DNA of 64,000 bases, taken from Spirochaetia bacterium (GTDB lineage Bacteria; Spirochaetota; Spirochaetia; Treponematales; Treponemataceae). The stretch lies in assembly GCA_900769985.1 (NCBI GenBank), contig CAAGIS010000115.1:1-64000 (forward strand), given 5' to 3'. Each line of letters starts with the position of its first letter. Position 1 is the stretch's first letter. The notes under the pieces were generated by a model, which saw only the letters and a program-made list of their open reading frames with translations, was not told where the DNA came from and did not search any database. Both the position numbers and the translations under genes were made by a program. Positions 34,818 to 43,791 of the stretch are shown in pieces.

Positions 34818-36407
34818 ATGAGCAGAAATTTTATAACCTTAAAAAACTGTCGGATTGAAGATTCAAAATCAGTAAAACTTGAAAACATAAACTGGACTTT
34901 CAATACAGGCGAAGCCTGGCTTGTAATCGGTGCAAACGGAAGCGGCAAGGCAAATTTTCTCAAAGCCCTCGCTGGCGAATTAAAAATCATTCCCGATTCA
35001 AAATTTGCAGATTCGCTTTATTCAAATTTTTTTGAACAAAACATAGAAATAGTTTCTCTCGAAAAAGCCGCTTCATTAATAGAAGAAGAACGTCAAAATG
35101 ACGAAAGTGAATTTGTCGAAGGCGGCGTAGACATCGGCAGAACAGGGCGCATCTTTTTAGCAGAAGCAATCTGCAAAAGAAAACTCAAAAGAGGAGAACC
35201 TCTGCCTGACGAAGCATTAAGACTCGAAACTTTCCCGCAGATAAAATTATGCGGAATAGAAAAAATCCTTGACCGCGGATTAAAATATATGTCAACTGGC
35301 GAAATCCGAAGAACCTTACTTGCCCGTTCCCTGCTGAGCGGAAAAAAACTTTTAATTTTAAGTGACCCGTTTGCAGGACTTGATGCCGAAAGCCGCAAAA
35401 TACTCCTCGAATTTTTTAACACTGTCGCAAACAAGCAGCTTAAAGACGATGACTATTCAGACTTTCCGAGAATCATTTTAGGAATGGAACGGTATCACGA
35501 AATTCCAGCAGCAATAAACAATGTCCTCGAATTTTCAGAAAATAAAATATCGTTCTGTGGAAGTAAAAACGATTACGAAAAAATTTTACAGAACCGCAAT
35601 CAGCAAAACGAAAAAACCCGTCAGAAAGACAGACAGGAATTTGAAAACTCCGTAGAAAAAATAAAGCAGGAAACTTTCGTTCTTCACACAGTTCAAGAAA
35701 ACCAGAAAGAAACTCTAGTCGAAATGAACAACGTAAACGTAGGGTGGGGAGACAACCGCGTCTTAATTGACTTAAACTGGAAATTAAATCAAGGCGAACA
35801 CTGGCTTATCCGCGGACCAAACGGTTCAGGCAAAACTACTTTTCTTGAACTGATTACCGGTGACAATATGCAAGTTTTTTCAAACGACATCAAGCTTTTT
35901 GGAAAACGGCGCGGCTCAGGTGAAACAATCTGGGACATAAAACGCAAGCTCGGAATAGTATCATACCGGCTTCACGTTGAATACAGAATGGTCGGTTCTA
36001 CAACTCTTGAAAACGTAATCATTTCAGGTTTCAGAGATTCAATCGGTTTATACGAAGCTGCCACTGATGTCGAAAAAGATGCCGCAAAAAAATGGCTTTC
36101 TCTCGGAGGTTTTGAAACCCGCGAAAAAGAATCTTTCAGTTCAATCAGCTATGGAGAACAAAGGGCTATTTTAATTTTACGCGCAGCCGTAAAGTGTCCT
36201 CCGATTTTGATTCTTGACGAGCCATGCCACGGACTTGACGAAAACTACAGACAAAAAATCCTCGACTTAATAGAAATTATCGCCCAAAGCGGAACGACAA
36301 CTTTGCTCCACGTAACGCATGACCCAAGCGAAGTCCTCCCATGCGAAAAAAATATACTTGAATTTTATCCAAAAAAATCTCCAATGTACAAAATAATCTG
36401 CCGATAA
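34818..36407 (+). CDS. Duplicated ABC ATPase, ModF/PhrA-like, with degenerate first ATP site
   Basis: A soluble protein of 529 residues with two ABC ATPase domains and no membrane segment, in the style of E. coli ModF (PhrA). The second domain is intact: Walker A GPNGSGKTT near residue 337, signature ISYGEQR, Walker B LILDEPCHGLD and switch histidine HVTHD. The first domain is degenerate: Walker A reads GANGSGKAN (Ala where Ser/Thr should hold magnesium) and Walker B reads LILSDPFAGLD (Ser for Asp, Asp for Glu), although its signature STGEIRR remains. The open frame begins at a GTG at 34809, but AGGTG precedes the ATG at 34818. It is followed by the GH18 gene 29 bases later. Substrate unknown. 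Confidence 0.83.
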   Translation: MSRNFITLKNCRIEDSKSVKLENINWTFNTGEAWLVIGANGSGKANFLKALAGELKIIPDSKFADSLYSNFFEQNIEIVSLEKAASLIEEERQNDESEFVEGGVDIGRTGRIFLAEAICKRKLKRGEPLPDEALRLETFPQIKLCGIEKILDRGLKYMSTGEIRRTLLARSLLSGKKLLILSDPFAGLDAESRKILLEFFNTVANKQLKDDDYSDFPRIILGMERYHEIPAAINNVLEFSENKISFCGSKNDYEKILQNRNQQNEKTRQKDRQEFENSVEKIKQETFVLHTVQENQKETLVEMNNVNVGWGDNRVLIDLNWKLNQGEHWLIRGPNGSGKTTFLELITGDNMQVFSNDIKLFGKRRGSGETIWDIKRKLGIVSYRLHVEYRMVGSTTLENVIISGFRDSIGLYEAATDVEKDAAKKWLSLGGFETREKESFSSISYGEQRAILILRAAVKCPPILILDEPCHGLDENYRQKILDLIEIIAQSGTTTLLHVTHDPSEVLPCEKNILEFYPKKSPMYKIICR

Positions 36408-36436
36408 TTTACTATAAAACAAATTTGGAGAATTCT

Positions 36437-37537
36437 ATGAAAAAAATTTCACCGCTCAAAAAGGCTTTTGCTTTAAACCTGATTTTTTCTATATGTATGC
36501 TTTCTGGCTTTACCGAAACAAAACAATACCCAAAGGTTACGCAAAAAACAGTTACAGAAGACGGCGTTATGTTTCCGGGATACAGCCATCCTTATAAATG
36601 GAACGATGAAATAAAAGGCGACCCTGTTTTATTTGACGAAGTATGGGGCTACGTAATGATGTCGCGTTTAAAAGATTATGACGAAAATACTCCTTTAACA
36701 GATATCGGACTTTTTGCTGCAGAGGTAAACTGCTATGGTGAACTGGTCAATATTCCCCCAAGAAATGCAATCGGTCCAAAATTTAAAGGCAGGGTTCATC
36801 TTGTTACAATCTGCGAAAGTACTTCTCTCTCACATTTCTGCATCGATGCATCTTACGGGCACCGCGATAAAATAATCAAAGATTTGCTTACAGCCGTAAA
36901 AGATTTTGACGGTCTTCAAGTCGACTGGGAATTAATCCCTGCAAGAGATGCCGATAACTTTCTTTCGTTTTTAAAAGAACTTAAAGCAGGACTGGGAGAT
37001 AAGCCTCTGACAGTCTGTGTTCCTGCAAGAATAAAAACTTTAGAAAAAGACGTTTACGACTACAAAAAAATCGGAAAAATCGCTGATCGTATTATGATAA
37101 TGGCTTATGACGAACACTGGACAAAAGGTCCGGCCGGTTCAATTGCTTCATACAACTGGTGCGAAAAAATTGCAAATTATGCAAAAACTGTATGGCCTGC
37201 AAATAAGTATATTCTCGGACTTCCTTTTTATGGTCGTACCTGGGGCAGCGAACCTGTAACAAGAGCATGGGCTTTTAATGGAATGAACAGACTTGCACAC
37301 GAAAACAACGTAATTAAAATTGAACGCGAAAATGGAATTCCGCATTACACATACAAAACAGAAGTTACAGTAACAGGCTGGTACGAAGACGCTCATTCCA
37401 ACGTTATCCGAAGCCGCATGTATCAGAGCAAAGGCTACAACAACATTGCATTCTGGCGGATGGGGCAGGAAGATTGCGCTGTCTGGGAATGGATAGGTAA
37501 TAAAACTTCTGGTACAAAACCGCTCGGTTCAAAATAA
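36437..37537 (+). CDS. Exported glycoside hydrolase family 18 protein
   Basis: A GH18 (chitinase/endo-beta-N-acetylglucosaminidase fold) protein of 366 residues. A signal peptide spans about 1-27. The catalytic motif is FDGLQVDWEL near residue 160, matching DGxxxDxE with the proton donor Glu present; IMIMAYDEHW near residue 217, ILGLPFYGRTW near residue 260 and the late AFWRMGQED are also GH18 marks. These features resemble the spore-cortex type (YaaH/SleL) more than large chitinases, but no LysM domain is present. GGAG lies six bases before the ATG at 36437; an upstream TTG in frame is ignored. Substrate may be peptidoglycan or chitin. Confidence 0.85.
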   Translation: MKKISPLKKAFALNLIFSICMLSGFTETKQYPKVTQKTVTEDGVMFPGYSHPYKWNDEIKGDPVLFDEVWGYVMMSRLKDYDENTPLTDIGLFAAEVNCYGELVNIPPRNAIGPKFKGRVHLVTICESTSLSHFCIDASYGHRDKIIKDLLTAVKDFDGLQVDWELIPARDADNFLSFLKELKAGLGDKPLTVCVPARIKTLEKDVYDYKKIGKIADRIMIMAYDEHWTKGPAGSIASYNWCEKIANYAKTVWPANKYILGLPFYGRTWGSEPVTRAWAFNGMNRLAHENNVIKIERENGIPHYTYKTEVTVTGWYEDAHSNVIRSRMYQSKGYNNIAFWRMGQEDCAVWEWIGNKTSGTKPLGSK

Positions 37538-37558
37538 GACAGATTATTTTTAATAAAA

Positions 37559-38014
37559 TTATAAAAACTGATGCTGAATTTTACATGCTTTATTCTGAGT
37601 GTTTATTTCAAACACAAATTTTTTCCCTTCGCTTGTAAATTCAGCATCAAGCCGAAACTTTGTTCCCGGAATAAAAAAATCAAACCAGCGTTTTTTCTTT
37701 TCTAGGATTTTAATTCCTTCTATATCCGAAAGACAGACAACCTGCTCTTTTGGTTCTTCACCCTGTCCTGTAACCCTGACCATCGCGCTCATAATGCTTT
37801 CAGAAACAGGAACATAAAAGTAAACTCTTTTACTTTTGCAAAAAACTAAAAGCCCCCACAAAACATTTTTATTATTTTGCGGAACAAGTTTTAAAATTTT
37901 AAAAACTTCAGTGGCTGCCATAATGTTTGCCATTTCGATATTCAAGACAGTTTCATTAAAGCGCAAACCAAAATCATTAAAAAATTTTTCTCGGCCGTCG
38001 TCTGTTTCTTTCAT
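37559..38014 (-). CDS. Hypothetical protein downstream of the dual immunophilin
   Basis: The product has 151 residues, is soluble, has no signal peptide, and alternates beta-strand-like segments (KRVYFYVPVSESIMSAMV, FVFEINTQNKACKI) with charged turns, possibly a PH-like or small beta fold. It contains LSDIEGIKILEKKKRWFDFF in its C-terminal half. I do not recognise the family. It begins three bases after the stop of the peptidyl-prolyl isomerase gene and is probably translated with it. It ends 21 bases from the convergent GH18 gene. Confidence 0.7.
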   Translation of the reverse strand: MKETDDGREKFFNDFGLRFNETVLNIEMANIMAATEVFKILKLVPQNNKNVLWGLLVFCKSKRVYFYVPVSESIMSAMVRVTGQGEEPKEQVVCLSDIEGIKILEKKKRWFDFFIPGTKFRLDAEFTSEGKKFVFEINTQNKACKIQHQFL

Positions 38015-38017
38015 TTT

Positions 38018-39037
38018 TTATCTTACAAGAGTAACGTCAAAACAAATATATTCACCGCCAGAAATCCCAACTTCTGGAATTCCTCTTGCACCATAAGCCA
38101 GTTCAGGTGGAATTACGATTTTTCTTGTTTCGCCGACTTTCATTTCAGAAACCATCTGGTCAAAACCTGCAATCATCTGTCCTGCACCAGTTTTAAACTG
38201 AAGCGGTTCATGACCCTGAGGATGAAACTTTCTGGAAGCATCAAAAATATTTCCGTCAACGCTATATCCTTTATATTCAACAGTTACATCTTTTCCTCTT
38301 CCAATCGGGTTTCCAGAACCTTCTTTTAAAACTTTGTAATAAATTCCGTTATCTGTTTTTTTACAGCCTTCAATTACACCAGCAATTTTCTCTTCATCAA
38401 ATTTAGCTTTTGCCTGTTCTGCAATTGGAATAAGCCTGTTAAAATCTGCCTGTGTTGCAGTAAATTTCTGAGCCTCATCACCCTGTCTGATAATTTTTAC
38501 CGAAACGATTTTGTCATCCTGCTGAACAGCATTTACAACTTCCTGTCCCGAAACAACTTCGCCAAAAATCGTATGCTTATAGTTTAACCACTCTGTAGGA
38601 ACATGTGTAATAAAAAACTGACTTCCGTTAGTTCCCGGTCCTGCATTTGCCATAGCAAGTTTTCCAGATTTATCAAAAACAAGCTCTTTTACAGGTTCGT
38701 CAGCAAATCTATAACCTGGACCTCCACGACCTGTACCTTCTGGATCTCCGCCCTGAATCATAAAGTCCTTGATTACACGGTGAAATTTCAAACCATCATA
38801 AAATTTCTTACCATTTGCAGCATCTAAAGTTCCTTCTGCAAGTCCTACAAAATTAGTAACAGTAAGCGGTGTTTTTTTATAAAAAAGTTCAACTATAATA
38901 TCACCTTTTGAAGTTGAAATTTGCGCAAACAAACCATCTTTTCCGTTAATTGATTCCATATTTTTCCCCTTTGATTGTGCACAGCCTGTTGCCAGAACAG
39001 CAAAAGCCATTAAAATTGAACATAAAGTTCTTTTCAT
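38018..39037 (-). CDS. Cyclophilin-FKBP fusion lipoprotein (dual-family peptidyl-prolyl isomerase)
   Basis: A periplasm-facing lipoprotein of 339 residues that joins two unrelated proline isomerases. Residues 1-19 are a signal ending LATGC (lipobox). The cyclophilin domain (about 35-185) has FHRVIKDFMIQGGDPEGTG, FFITH and the tryptophan of TEWLNYKHTIFGEV. After a helical linker, the FKBP domain (about 225-338) has VEYKGY, FDAS and the typical PPELAYG. This domain order is known as CFBP, described in Treponema denticola and Flavobacterium (Barik laboratory). GGAGG precedes the ATG at 39037; the frame is open further upstream but lacks a start signal. It is downstream of the jag-adjacent exported gene with a 20-base gap. 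Confidence 0.94.
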   Translation of the reverse strand: MKRTLCSILMAFAVLATGCAQSKGKNMESINGKDGLFAQISTSKGDIIVELFYKKTPLTVTNFVGLAEGTLDAANGKKFYDGLKFHRVIKDFMIQGGDPEGTGRGGPGYRFADEPVKELVFDKSGKLAMANAGPGTNGSQFFITHVPTEWLNYKHTIFGEVVSGQEVVNAVQQDDKIVSVKIIRQGDEAQKFTATQADFNRLIPIAEQAKAKFDEEKIAGVIEGCKKTDNGIYYKVLKEGSGNPIGRGKDVTVEYKGYSVDGNIFDASRKFHPQGHEPLQFKTGAGQMIAGFDQMVSEMKVGETRKIVIPPELAYGARGIPEVGISGGEYICFDVTLVR

Positions 39038-39057
39038 TTTTCCTCCCACAGTTTTGA

Positions 39058-39855
39058 TTAAAACTGCAAAGTAATCCATTTAAAAATTGCATCAAGCCTG
39101 GACTGAAAAGACTTGTTCATTTTCTTTTCAAAAACAGACAGTTTTATCGTATCTGCACAAATTCCGATATAAACAAAATAACCATCACCGTCATCTATTA
39201 TGTTTATCGCAATCCTTAACTTGCCAGGCTCTACAGCTTTTATTATTCCGTAAGACAATGCAGACAAATTTTCCATCTTCATTACAACCATTTTTGAATT
39301 TTCGTTGTATTGAATTTTGTAAATTCCGCCACCAAAAGTATGTTCCACCTGATAGGCATACAATGTTTTTCCGTCAGAACTTCCTTCAATTAAATCAGGA
39401 ACTGGTTCTTTTAAATCAGGATTTTCTATACGATACGATTCCTTATACAGAATATCCCATCTTTTTCTTGTATTGGAATAATACTCCATACCTTTCATCT
39501 TGGAAATGGAACGGACTATTTTTGATACAGCTTCTATACTTGTATCAACATTCTCTTTGTCTGCCCGGGAACTATTTTCTACAAGAACTGATTTTTTTAC
39601 ATAATAAAGAGCTTCTGCTGCATATCCGACTTTATCTGAATACTCACCAAAAGAATGATTATCAGTCAGTTCAGAAAATTCAGTTTCCGGAAGAAGATAC
39701 CGGCTGCTGTTTTCTTTGTCCAGCCGGTGATAAATTTTTCCTTTTTCTTTTACCTCTTTTATAACAGCGGAATCAAATGCATAAAGCCCTTGAATTCCTA
39801 CTGAAAAAATAAATAAAAAAAAGACTGAATTTTTAAGTTTCATAAACAGTTTCAT
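39058..39855 (-). CDS. Exported protein of unknown function, translationally coupled to jag
   Basis: The product has 265 residues with a signal peptide ending GLYAFDS (cut near residue 25). The mature part is mixed alpha/beta, with a conserved-looking MKGMEYYSNTRKRWDILY stretch in the middle, YAYQVEHTFGGG, and a C-terminal segment DGYFVYIGICADTIKL. There is no lipobox. I do not recognise the family with confidence; similar exported proteins occur in treponemes as far as I recall. The ATG overlaps the jag stop codon by one base (TAATG), with AGGA within the jag end as ribosome site. It thus extends the yidC-jag operon towards the immunophilin. Confidence 0.75.
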   Translation of the reverse strand: MKLFMKLKNSVFFLFIFSVGIQGLYAFDSAVIKEVKEKGKIYHRLDKENSSRYLLPETEFSELTDNHSFGEYSDKVGYAAEALYYVKKSVLVENSSRADKENVDTSIEAVSKIVRSISKMKGMEYYSNTRKRWDILYKESYRIENPDLKEPVPDLIEGSSDGKTLYAYQVEHTFGGGIYKIQYNENSKMVVMKMENLSALSYGIIKAVEPGKLRIAINIIDDGDGYFVYIGICADTIKLSVFEKKMNKSFQSRLDAIFKWITLQF

Positions 39856-40529
39856 TAACATAATCCTTTATAGAATACGCGTACCTGTTTATATAAACCA
39901 TCTCCTTCGCTTTTAGTTTCAATATCAGGAATATCATTTAAAGTCGTATGAATAAGCCGTCTTTCAAACGGATTCATCGGTTCAAGCAAAATTGAATTTT
40001 TACTTGAACGGACTTTATCTGCTGTCGTATATGCAAGACGAACAAGAGATTCTTCACGGCGAATACGATAATTTTCTGTATCAAGAATTACGCGCGTACT
40101 TTCATGCCCGAGTTTTCCTGCATAGACATTCAGCAAAAGCTGCAGTGCATCAAGATTTTTACCTTTACGACCAATTAAAATTGAAGAACTTGCAGACTCA
40201 AGTTTTATTCCGATTTTGTTTTCTTCGCGGAACATTACATCAACTTTTACTTCATAACCCATTTTTTCAATTATTTCTTTTATAAAAGTTGTAAGTTTTT
40301 CTTCAAATTCACCCTGTGCAACAGGACTGGTAATTTTTGAAACTTTGTCTACTACATTTTTCGGACTGTCTTCTACATGAACCCGAATTTTAACAAATCC
40401 TTTTTTAAATAAAGAATTTTTCTGAGTTTCTAAAATTTCTACATCAAACTGATCCCTTTCAAGACCAAGTTCTGCAACTGCTTTTTCAATAGCTTCTTTT
40501 TCTGTTTTACCTTCGTATTCGTAAACCAT
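39855..40529 (-). CDS. jag: RNA-binding protein Jag/KhpB
   Basis: A cytoplasmic RNA-binding protein found next to yidC in many bacteria; KhpB partners KhpA and affects cell elongation and division in Gram-positives. Domains in order: Jag-N (residues about 1-50, EGKTEKEAIEKAVAELG), KH (about 80-140, with IGRKGKNLDALQLL as the GXXG-type loop) and R3H (about 150-222, ending near PMNPFERRLIHTTLND). Length 224, normal for the short form. AGAGG lies about eight bases upstream of the ATG. It follows yidC after a three-base gap and overlaps the next gene by one base. Confidence 0.94.
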   Translation of the reverse strand: MVYEYEGKTEKEAIEKAVAELGLERDQFDVEILETQKNSLFKKGFVKIRVHVEDSPKNVVDKVSKITSPVAQGEFEEKLTTFIKEIIEKMGYEVKVDVMFREENKIGIKLESASSSILIGRKGKNLDALQLLLNVYAGKLGHESTRVILDTENYRIRREESLVRLAYTTADKVRSSKNSILLEPMNPFERRLIHTTLNDIPDIETKSEGDGLYKQVRVFYKGLC

Positions 40530-40532
40530 ATT

Positions 40533-42350
40533 TTAACCTCTTTTATTTTTCTTATCAGGAAATTTTATTACATTCGATTTTTTTTCTTTTTCAGCTTTTT
40601 TATTTGCCATTACCTTATTAATAACAAGCTGCTGTCCCATTTGAATAATATTGCTCACAGTCCAGAATAAAAGCAAACCGGAAGGTGCATTATAAAACAT
40701 AAAAGAAAAAATAATCGGTAAGCCATAAGTCATAAATTTCATCGTTCCGGCATTCTGACCTGTTGTAGCGGCAGTTCCACCCATTTGCGTAATTTTTCCG
40801 TAAAACAACTGAGAAAATAAATATATTATAGGGAGAATCCTTATATTATTTCCTGTCAAACCGCTGATAATAAAAATATTTTTATTCCATGACCATACGC
40901 TGTCACCGACAGACAAATCGTCAATCCATCCTTTTATAAAACCAGCTCCGCGGAATTCAAAATAATTATTAAACAGATTGAACATTGCAAACAAAGCCAT
41001 CATCTGAAAAATCATCGGCAAACAGCCAGACATCGGATTAAATCCTGTTTCCTGATAAAGTTTTGCTGTTTCTGTCTGCAATTTTTGCGGATTATCTTTG
41101 TATTTATTTTGAATTGCAAGCAGACGCGGTTGCATTTCCTGCATTTTCAATGTTCCAAGAGAAGATTTTAAAGTCAGAGGGAACAGAATGAGCTTCAAAA
41201 TAATTGTCATTATTATAATTGAAACACCCCAGTTCGGAATGATTTTATAAATCAACTGCATCATCCATTTAAAAATACTTTCAAGCCAGCCTAAGAAACT
41301 GCTTGTTACAAGAGCATCAGTAATTTTCTTTCCTTCAAATCTCCATCCATTAGAAGCTGCCAAGCTATATTTTTTCAACTCTTTTTCACTTCTCGGACCT
41401 ACATAAATGTAATAAGAATCATTTACGCGTTTGTCAGAAATTTCTTTTCGTTCAAAAAAGTTCTGCGCATCTGCCATAGAAAAATTACTTTTTACTGTAG
41501 AATAAGAAACATCCTGCATTGTAAAAGGATTTTCCGGGATTACAAGTTCACAGAAATATTTTCCTCCGATTCCTGCCCAAATAAAATCTTTTCCGTATTT
41601 TTTATTCTGATTTTCAGTAAGTTGAATACGCTTTACTTTTGAACCGTTATGTCCTATAAATGAACGGTTTTCATAACGGTCAGATTTTGGATCATAGAAA
41701 GGACCAATCTGCGGTGAAGTTCTCAAAACGTAGGAAATTTTTTCGCCGTCAGTTCCGTTCAAGCTTATTCCGTCAAATCCGTCCTCGCCGTCAACTATGA
41801 TGTTCATTTTGAACATATAATCATCAGGCATAAAAGAATACTGTTTTATAAGCGTATAATCTTTATACCTTTTTGCAAATGCAATTTTCTGCTGACCATT
41901 TTCATCTACAGGAAATTCCTTTACAATAAAAAAGTCATCAATTATTTTATTTGACGAACCCATACTCAAAGCAAATGCCCTGTTTTTTGACGAAACATTT
42001 TCTGCCATTTCAACAGGCTTTTTTGTCTTTGAATCTTCATGGTTAATTAATTCAATACTTGTTACATCTCCGCCACGATTAGTAAAAGTTACCCTTACTT
42101 TGTTTGTTTCTATTACAAAATTCTTTTCTGCAATAATTTCTTTTGTTTCATTTTCATCTGCTACTTTAAATTCTACTTCGTCATTTAACGTAACATTTTC
42201 TGCTGAACTGTCATTTTCTTCTTCAATCTGTTCAACATTATTTTCTTCTGCAGTTTGCGGTACAGGCGAAAAAAATTTAGTCTGAACAAAAATGTATGCA
42301 AAAAGAACCAATCCAGAAAGCACAACAGCTAAAATTGAATTTTTATTCAT
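40533..42350 (-). CDS. yidC: Membrane protein insertase YidC
   Basis: Inner-membrane insertase that works alone or with SecYEG. An N-terminal membrane anchor (about residues 6-25) is followed by an acidic linker (Glu/Asn rich, about 30-55), a large periplasmic beta-domain (about 70-340), and the conserved Oxa1-type core of five helices (from about residue 370), with NWGVSIIIMTIILKLILFPL and CLPMIFQMMALFAMF as hallmarks. The C-terminal tail is Lys-rich, ending KKNKRG. The Gram-negative-style long periplasmic domain fits a diderm. GAGG sits eight bases before the ATG at 42350, so I use that and not the upstream in-frame start; length 605. Confidence 0.97.
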   Translation of the reverse strand: MNKNSILAVVLSGLVLFAYIFVQTKFFSPVPQTAEENNVEQIEEENDSSAENVTLNDEVEFKVADENETKEIIAEKNFVIETNKVRVTFTNRGGDVTSIELINHEDSKTKKPVEMAENVSSKNRAFALSMGSSNKIIDDFFIVKEFPVDENGQQKIAFAKRYKDYTLIKQYSFMPDDYMFKMNIIVDGEDGFDGISLNGTDGEKISYVLRTSPQIGPFYDPKSDRYENRSFIGHNGSKVKRIQLTENQNKKYGKDFIWAGIGGKYFCELVIPENPFTMQDVSYSTVKSNFSMADAQNFFERKEISDKRVNDSYYIYVGPRSEKELKKYSLAASNGWRFEGKKITDALVTSSFLGWLESIFKWMMQLIYKIIPNWGVSIIIMTIILKLILFPLTLKSSLGTLKMQEMQPRLLAIQNKYKDNPQKLQTETAKLYQETGFNPMSGCLPMIFQMMALFAMFNLFNNYFEFRGAGFIKGWIDDLSVGDSVWSWNKNIFIISGLTGNNIRILPIIYLFSQLFYGKITQMGGTAATTGQNAGTMKFMTYGLPIIFSFMFYNAPSGLLLFWTVSNIIQMGQQLVINKVMANKKAEKEKKSNVIKFPDKKNKRG

Positions 42351-42393
42351 TAATAAACCTCTTTTTAAATCCAATTCAATTTAAAATAAAAAA

Positions 42394-42621
42394 TTATTTT
42401 TCAGGAACTGGATCGTAACCACCTTTACAAAGTGGATTGCAACGAACAATTCTTCTAAAAGAGTACCATCCTCCTTTTACAATTCCATGCTTATTTATTG
42501 CTTCCAAAGCATAATTAGAACACGTTGGATAAAACCTGCAGCATGGTTTATGAAGAGGAGAAATACAGACTTGATAAGCACGAATAATCAGAGAGAAAAA
42601 TTTTATAAAAAAATTTCTCAT
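42394..42621 (-). CDS. yidD: Membrane protein insertion efficiency factor YidD
   Basis: A 75-residue protein associated with YidC-dependent insertion. An amphipathic N-terminal helix ([12 protein letters not shown]) precedes the conserved cysteine core [12 protein letters not shown] and the [17 protein letters not shown] ending. The ATG overlaps the stop of rnpA by one base (TAATG), so it is coupled to rnpA. The full rpmH-rnpA-yidD-yidC-jag order is the classical arrangement. Confidence 0.95.
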   Translation of the reverse strand: MRNFFIKFFSLIIRAYQVCISPLHKPCCRFYPTCSNYALEAINKHGIVKGGWYSFRRIVRCNPLCKGGYDPVPEK

Positions 42622-42980
42622 TATTTTATTAGTCCTGCCTTTTCACATAATGTACGAAATTGAACACACCTTGTGCTGAACGAATCATTTCCGGGATATA
42701 CAAAAAAAAGAATATCATATCCGGTGTTCAGGAATGTTTTTGTTAATCGATAAGCTTCGCGGCTATAGCGTCTTGAAGAATTTCTTTCTACAGAATTGCC
42801 ATATCCGCGTGGAATAGGGAAAGCAATCCGATTAATGTCAGAATTATTTTCAGCAAAAAATAATTTTGCCCCAGATATACTGACCCTTTTTCCATTTTTG
42901 AACAGATTATGAAAATCAATAGGCTTTTTTATCCTTTCCTTTCGCGGAAATTTTCCTACTGTTGCCAAGTCTGTTTCCAT
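42621..42980 (-). CDS. rnpA: Ribonuclease P protein component
   Basis: The protein subunit of RNase P, which matures the 5' ends of tRNAs. The RNR-type motif is [15 protein letters not shown] near residue 63, preceded by the hydrophobic [11 protein letters not shown] in place of the usual [30 protein letters not shown] near residue 10 is the family N-terminus. Length 119. No clear ribosome site precedes the chosen ATG; a slightly shorter N-terminus is possible. It follows rpmH after a 15-base gap. Confidence 0.93.
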   Translation of the reverse strand: METDLATVGKFPRKERIKKPIDFHNLFKNGKRVSISGAKLFFAENNSDINRIAFPIPRGYGNSVERNSSRRYSREAYRLTKTFLNTGYDILFFVYPGNDSFSTRCVQFRTLCEKAGLIK

Positions 42981-42995
42981 AGTATCTTATTAGAA

Positions 42996-43151
42996 TTAAT
43001 ACTTGTTATGTTCGTCAGCTACAGAAAGTTTTCTGCGTCCTTTAGCACGTCTTCTTGCAAGAACTTTACGTCCGCCTTTTGTAGCCATTCTTGCACGAAA
43101 TCCAAATTTTCTGTTGCGTTTAACTTTGCTTGGTTGATATGTCCTTTTCAT
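42996..43151 (-). CDS. rpmH: 50S ribosomal protein L34
   Basis: A 51-residue, highly basic ribosomal protein. It opens [18 protein letters not shown] and contains [19 protein letters not shown], which is the L34 signature. GGAG is about nine bases before the ATG. It is the first gene of the rpmH-rnpA-yidD-yidC-jag cluster and is easily missed because of its size. It carries a short C-terminal extension ([11 protein letters not shown]) beyond the usual end, close to the length in other spirochaetes. Confidence 0.97.
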   Translation of the reverse strand: MKRTYQPSKVKRNRKFGFRARMATKGGRKVLARRRAKGRRKLSVADEHNKY

Positions 43152-43290
43152 GGCATATACTCCTTATATCGAGGGTCAAAACCCAAAAATTTTATACTAA
43201 AAATTAGTAACAAAATATAACATTATTTGTATTCTTTGGTCAACTATGTAAAAATGTTGTAAAAACTGTTCTTCTTTTATTAATCTTTTA

Positions 43291-43791
43291 TCAATTTTTT
43301 TTCTCAAAAAAGCCTTTAAATAATTCCCTTACTTCCTGTGGAACTTCGTTTTCTCCAATTTCATTTTTAAATCCCATCTGTTCAAGTTTTTTTTCATCGT
43401 CTTCTATTTTTTCAAAATATTCATCGTTTATGCGTTTTTTATAAGTTTCATAATCTTCTGTAAGGTGCGCATTGTTTCCTTTTACGCGGAATGCAAGGCT
43501 TTTTATCTGGATGTCCTTTACCTTTAATTTAAGTCCTTTCAATATGAAATTTTTATTATTCTGCAGAATCTGATTCCATCCCGGATGGTCAGTTTCAACT
43601 AAAAGAATTCCGTTTTTTAAATCTACTATCTGCGAATGACAAACAAGCTTTTGACCGTATTTATAAATTTTTTCGACAGTTTCTTTCCAGGCATTTGAAA
43701 GGGAATTTCCTTTTTCAATCTGGCTTACATCGATATTTGAAAAAACTTTATTTATCATTTCGCTTGCGCTGACTACATTTTGTTCACTCAT
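43291..43791 (-). CDS. DUF721/DciA-like protein
   Basis: A 166-residue DUF721 protein. Proteins of this family include DciA, which loads the replicative helicase in bacteria that lack DnaC/DnaI; its place after recF in the dnaA operon supports such a role. The domain covers about residues 10-100: LSNAWKETVEKI, then ILLVETDHPGWNQILQNN, which matches the family pattern L.V.....WA..L. A charged C-terminal tail (about 115-166) is specific. It overlaps recF by eight bases. Helicase loading is inferred from family and context. Confidence 0.85.
   Translation of the reverse strand: MSEQNVVSASEMINKVFSNIDVSQIEKGNSLSNAWKETVEKIYKYGQKLVCHSQIVDLKNGILLVETDHPGWNQILQNNKNFILKGLKLKVKDIQIKSLAFRVKGNNAHLTEDYETYKKRINDEYFEKIEDDEKKLEQMGFKNEIGENEVPQEVRELFKGFFEKKN

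Noticed and set aside
37525..37560. AAAATAA/TTATTTT hairpin after the GH18 gene as a terminator
   Set aside because: Made only of A-T pairs and overlapping the stop codon; too weak to support.
39087..39764. Plus-strand open frame of 225 codons
   Set aside because: Antisense to the exported gene downstream of jag; His/Leu/Gln-rich with no motif.
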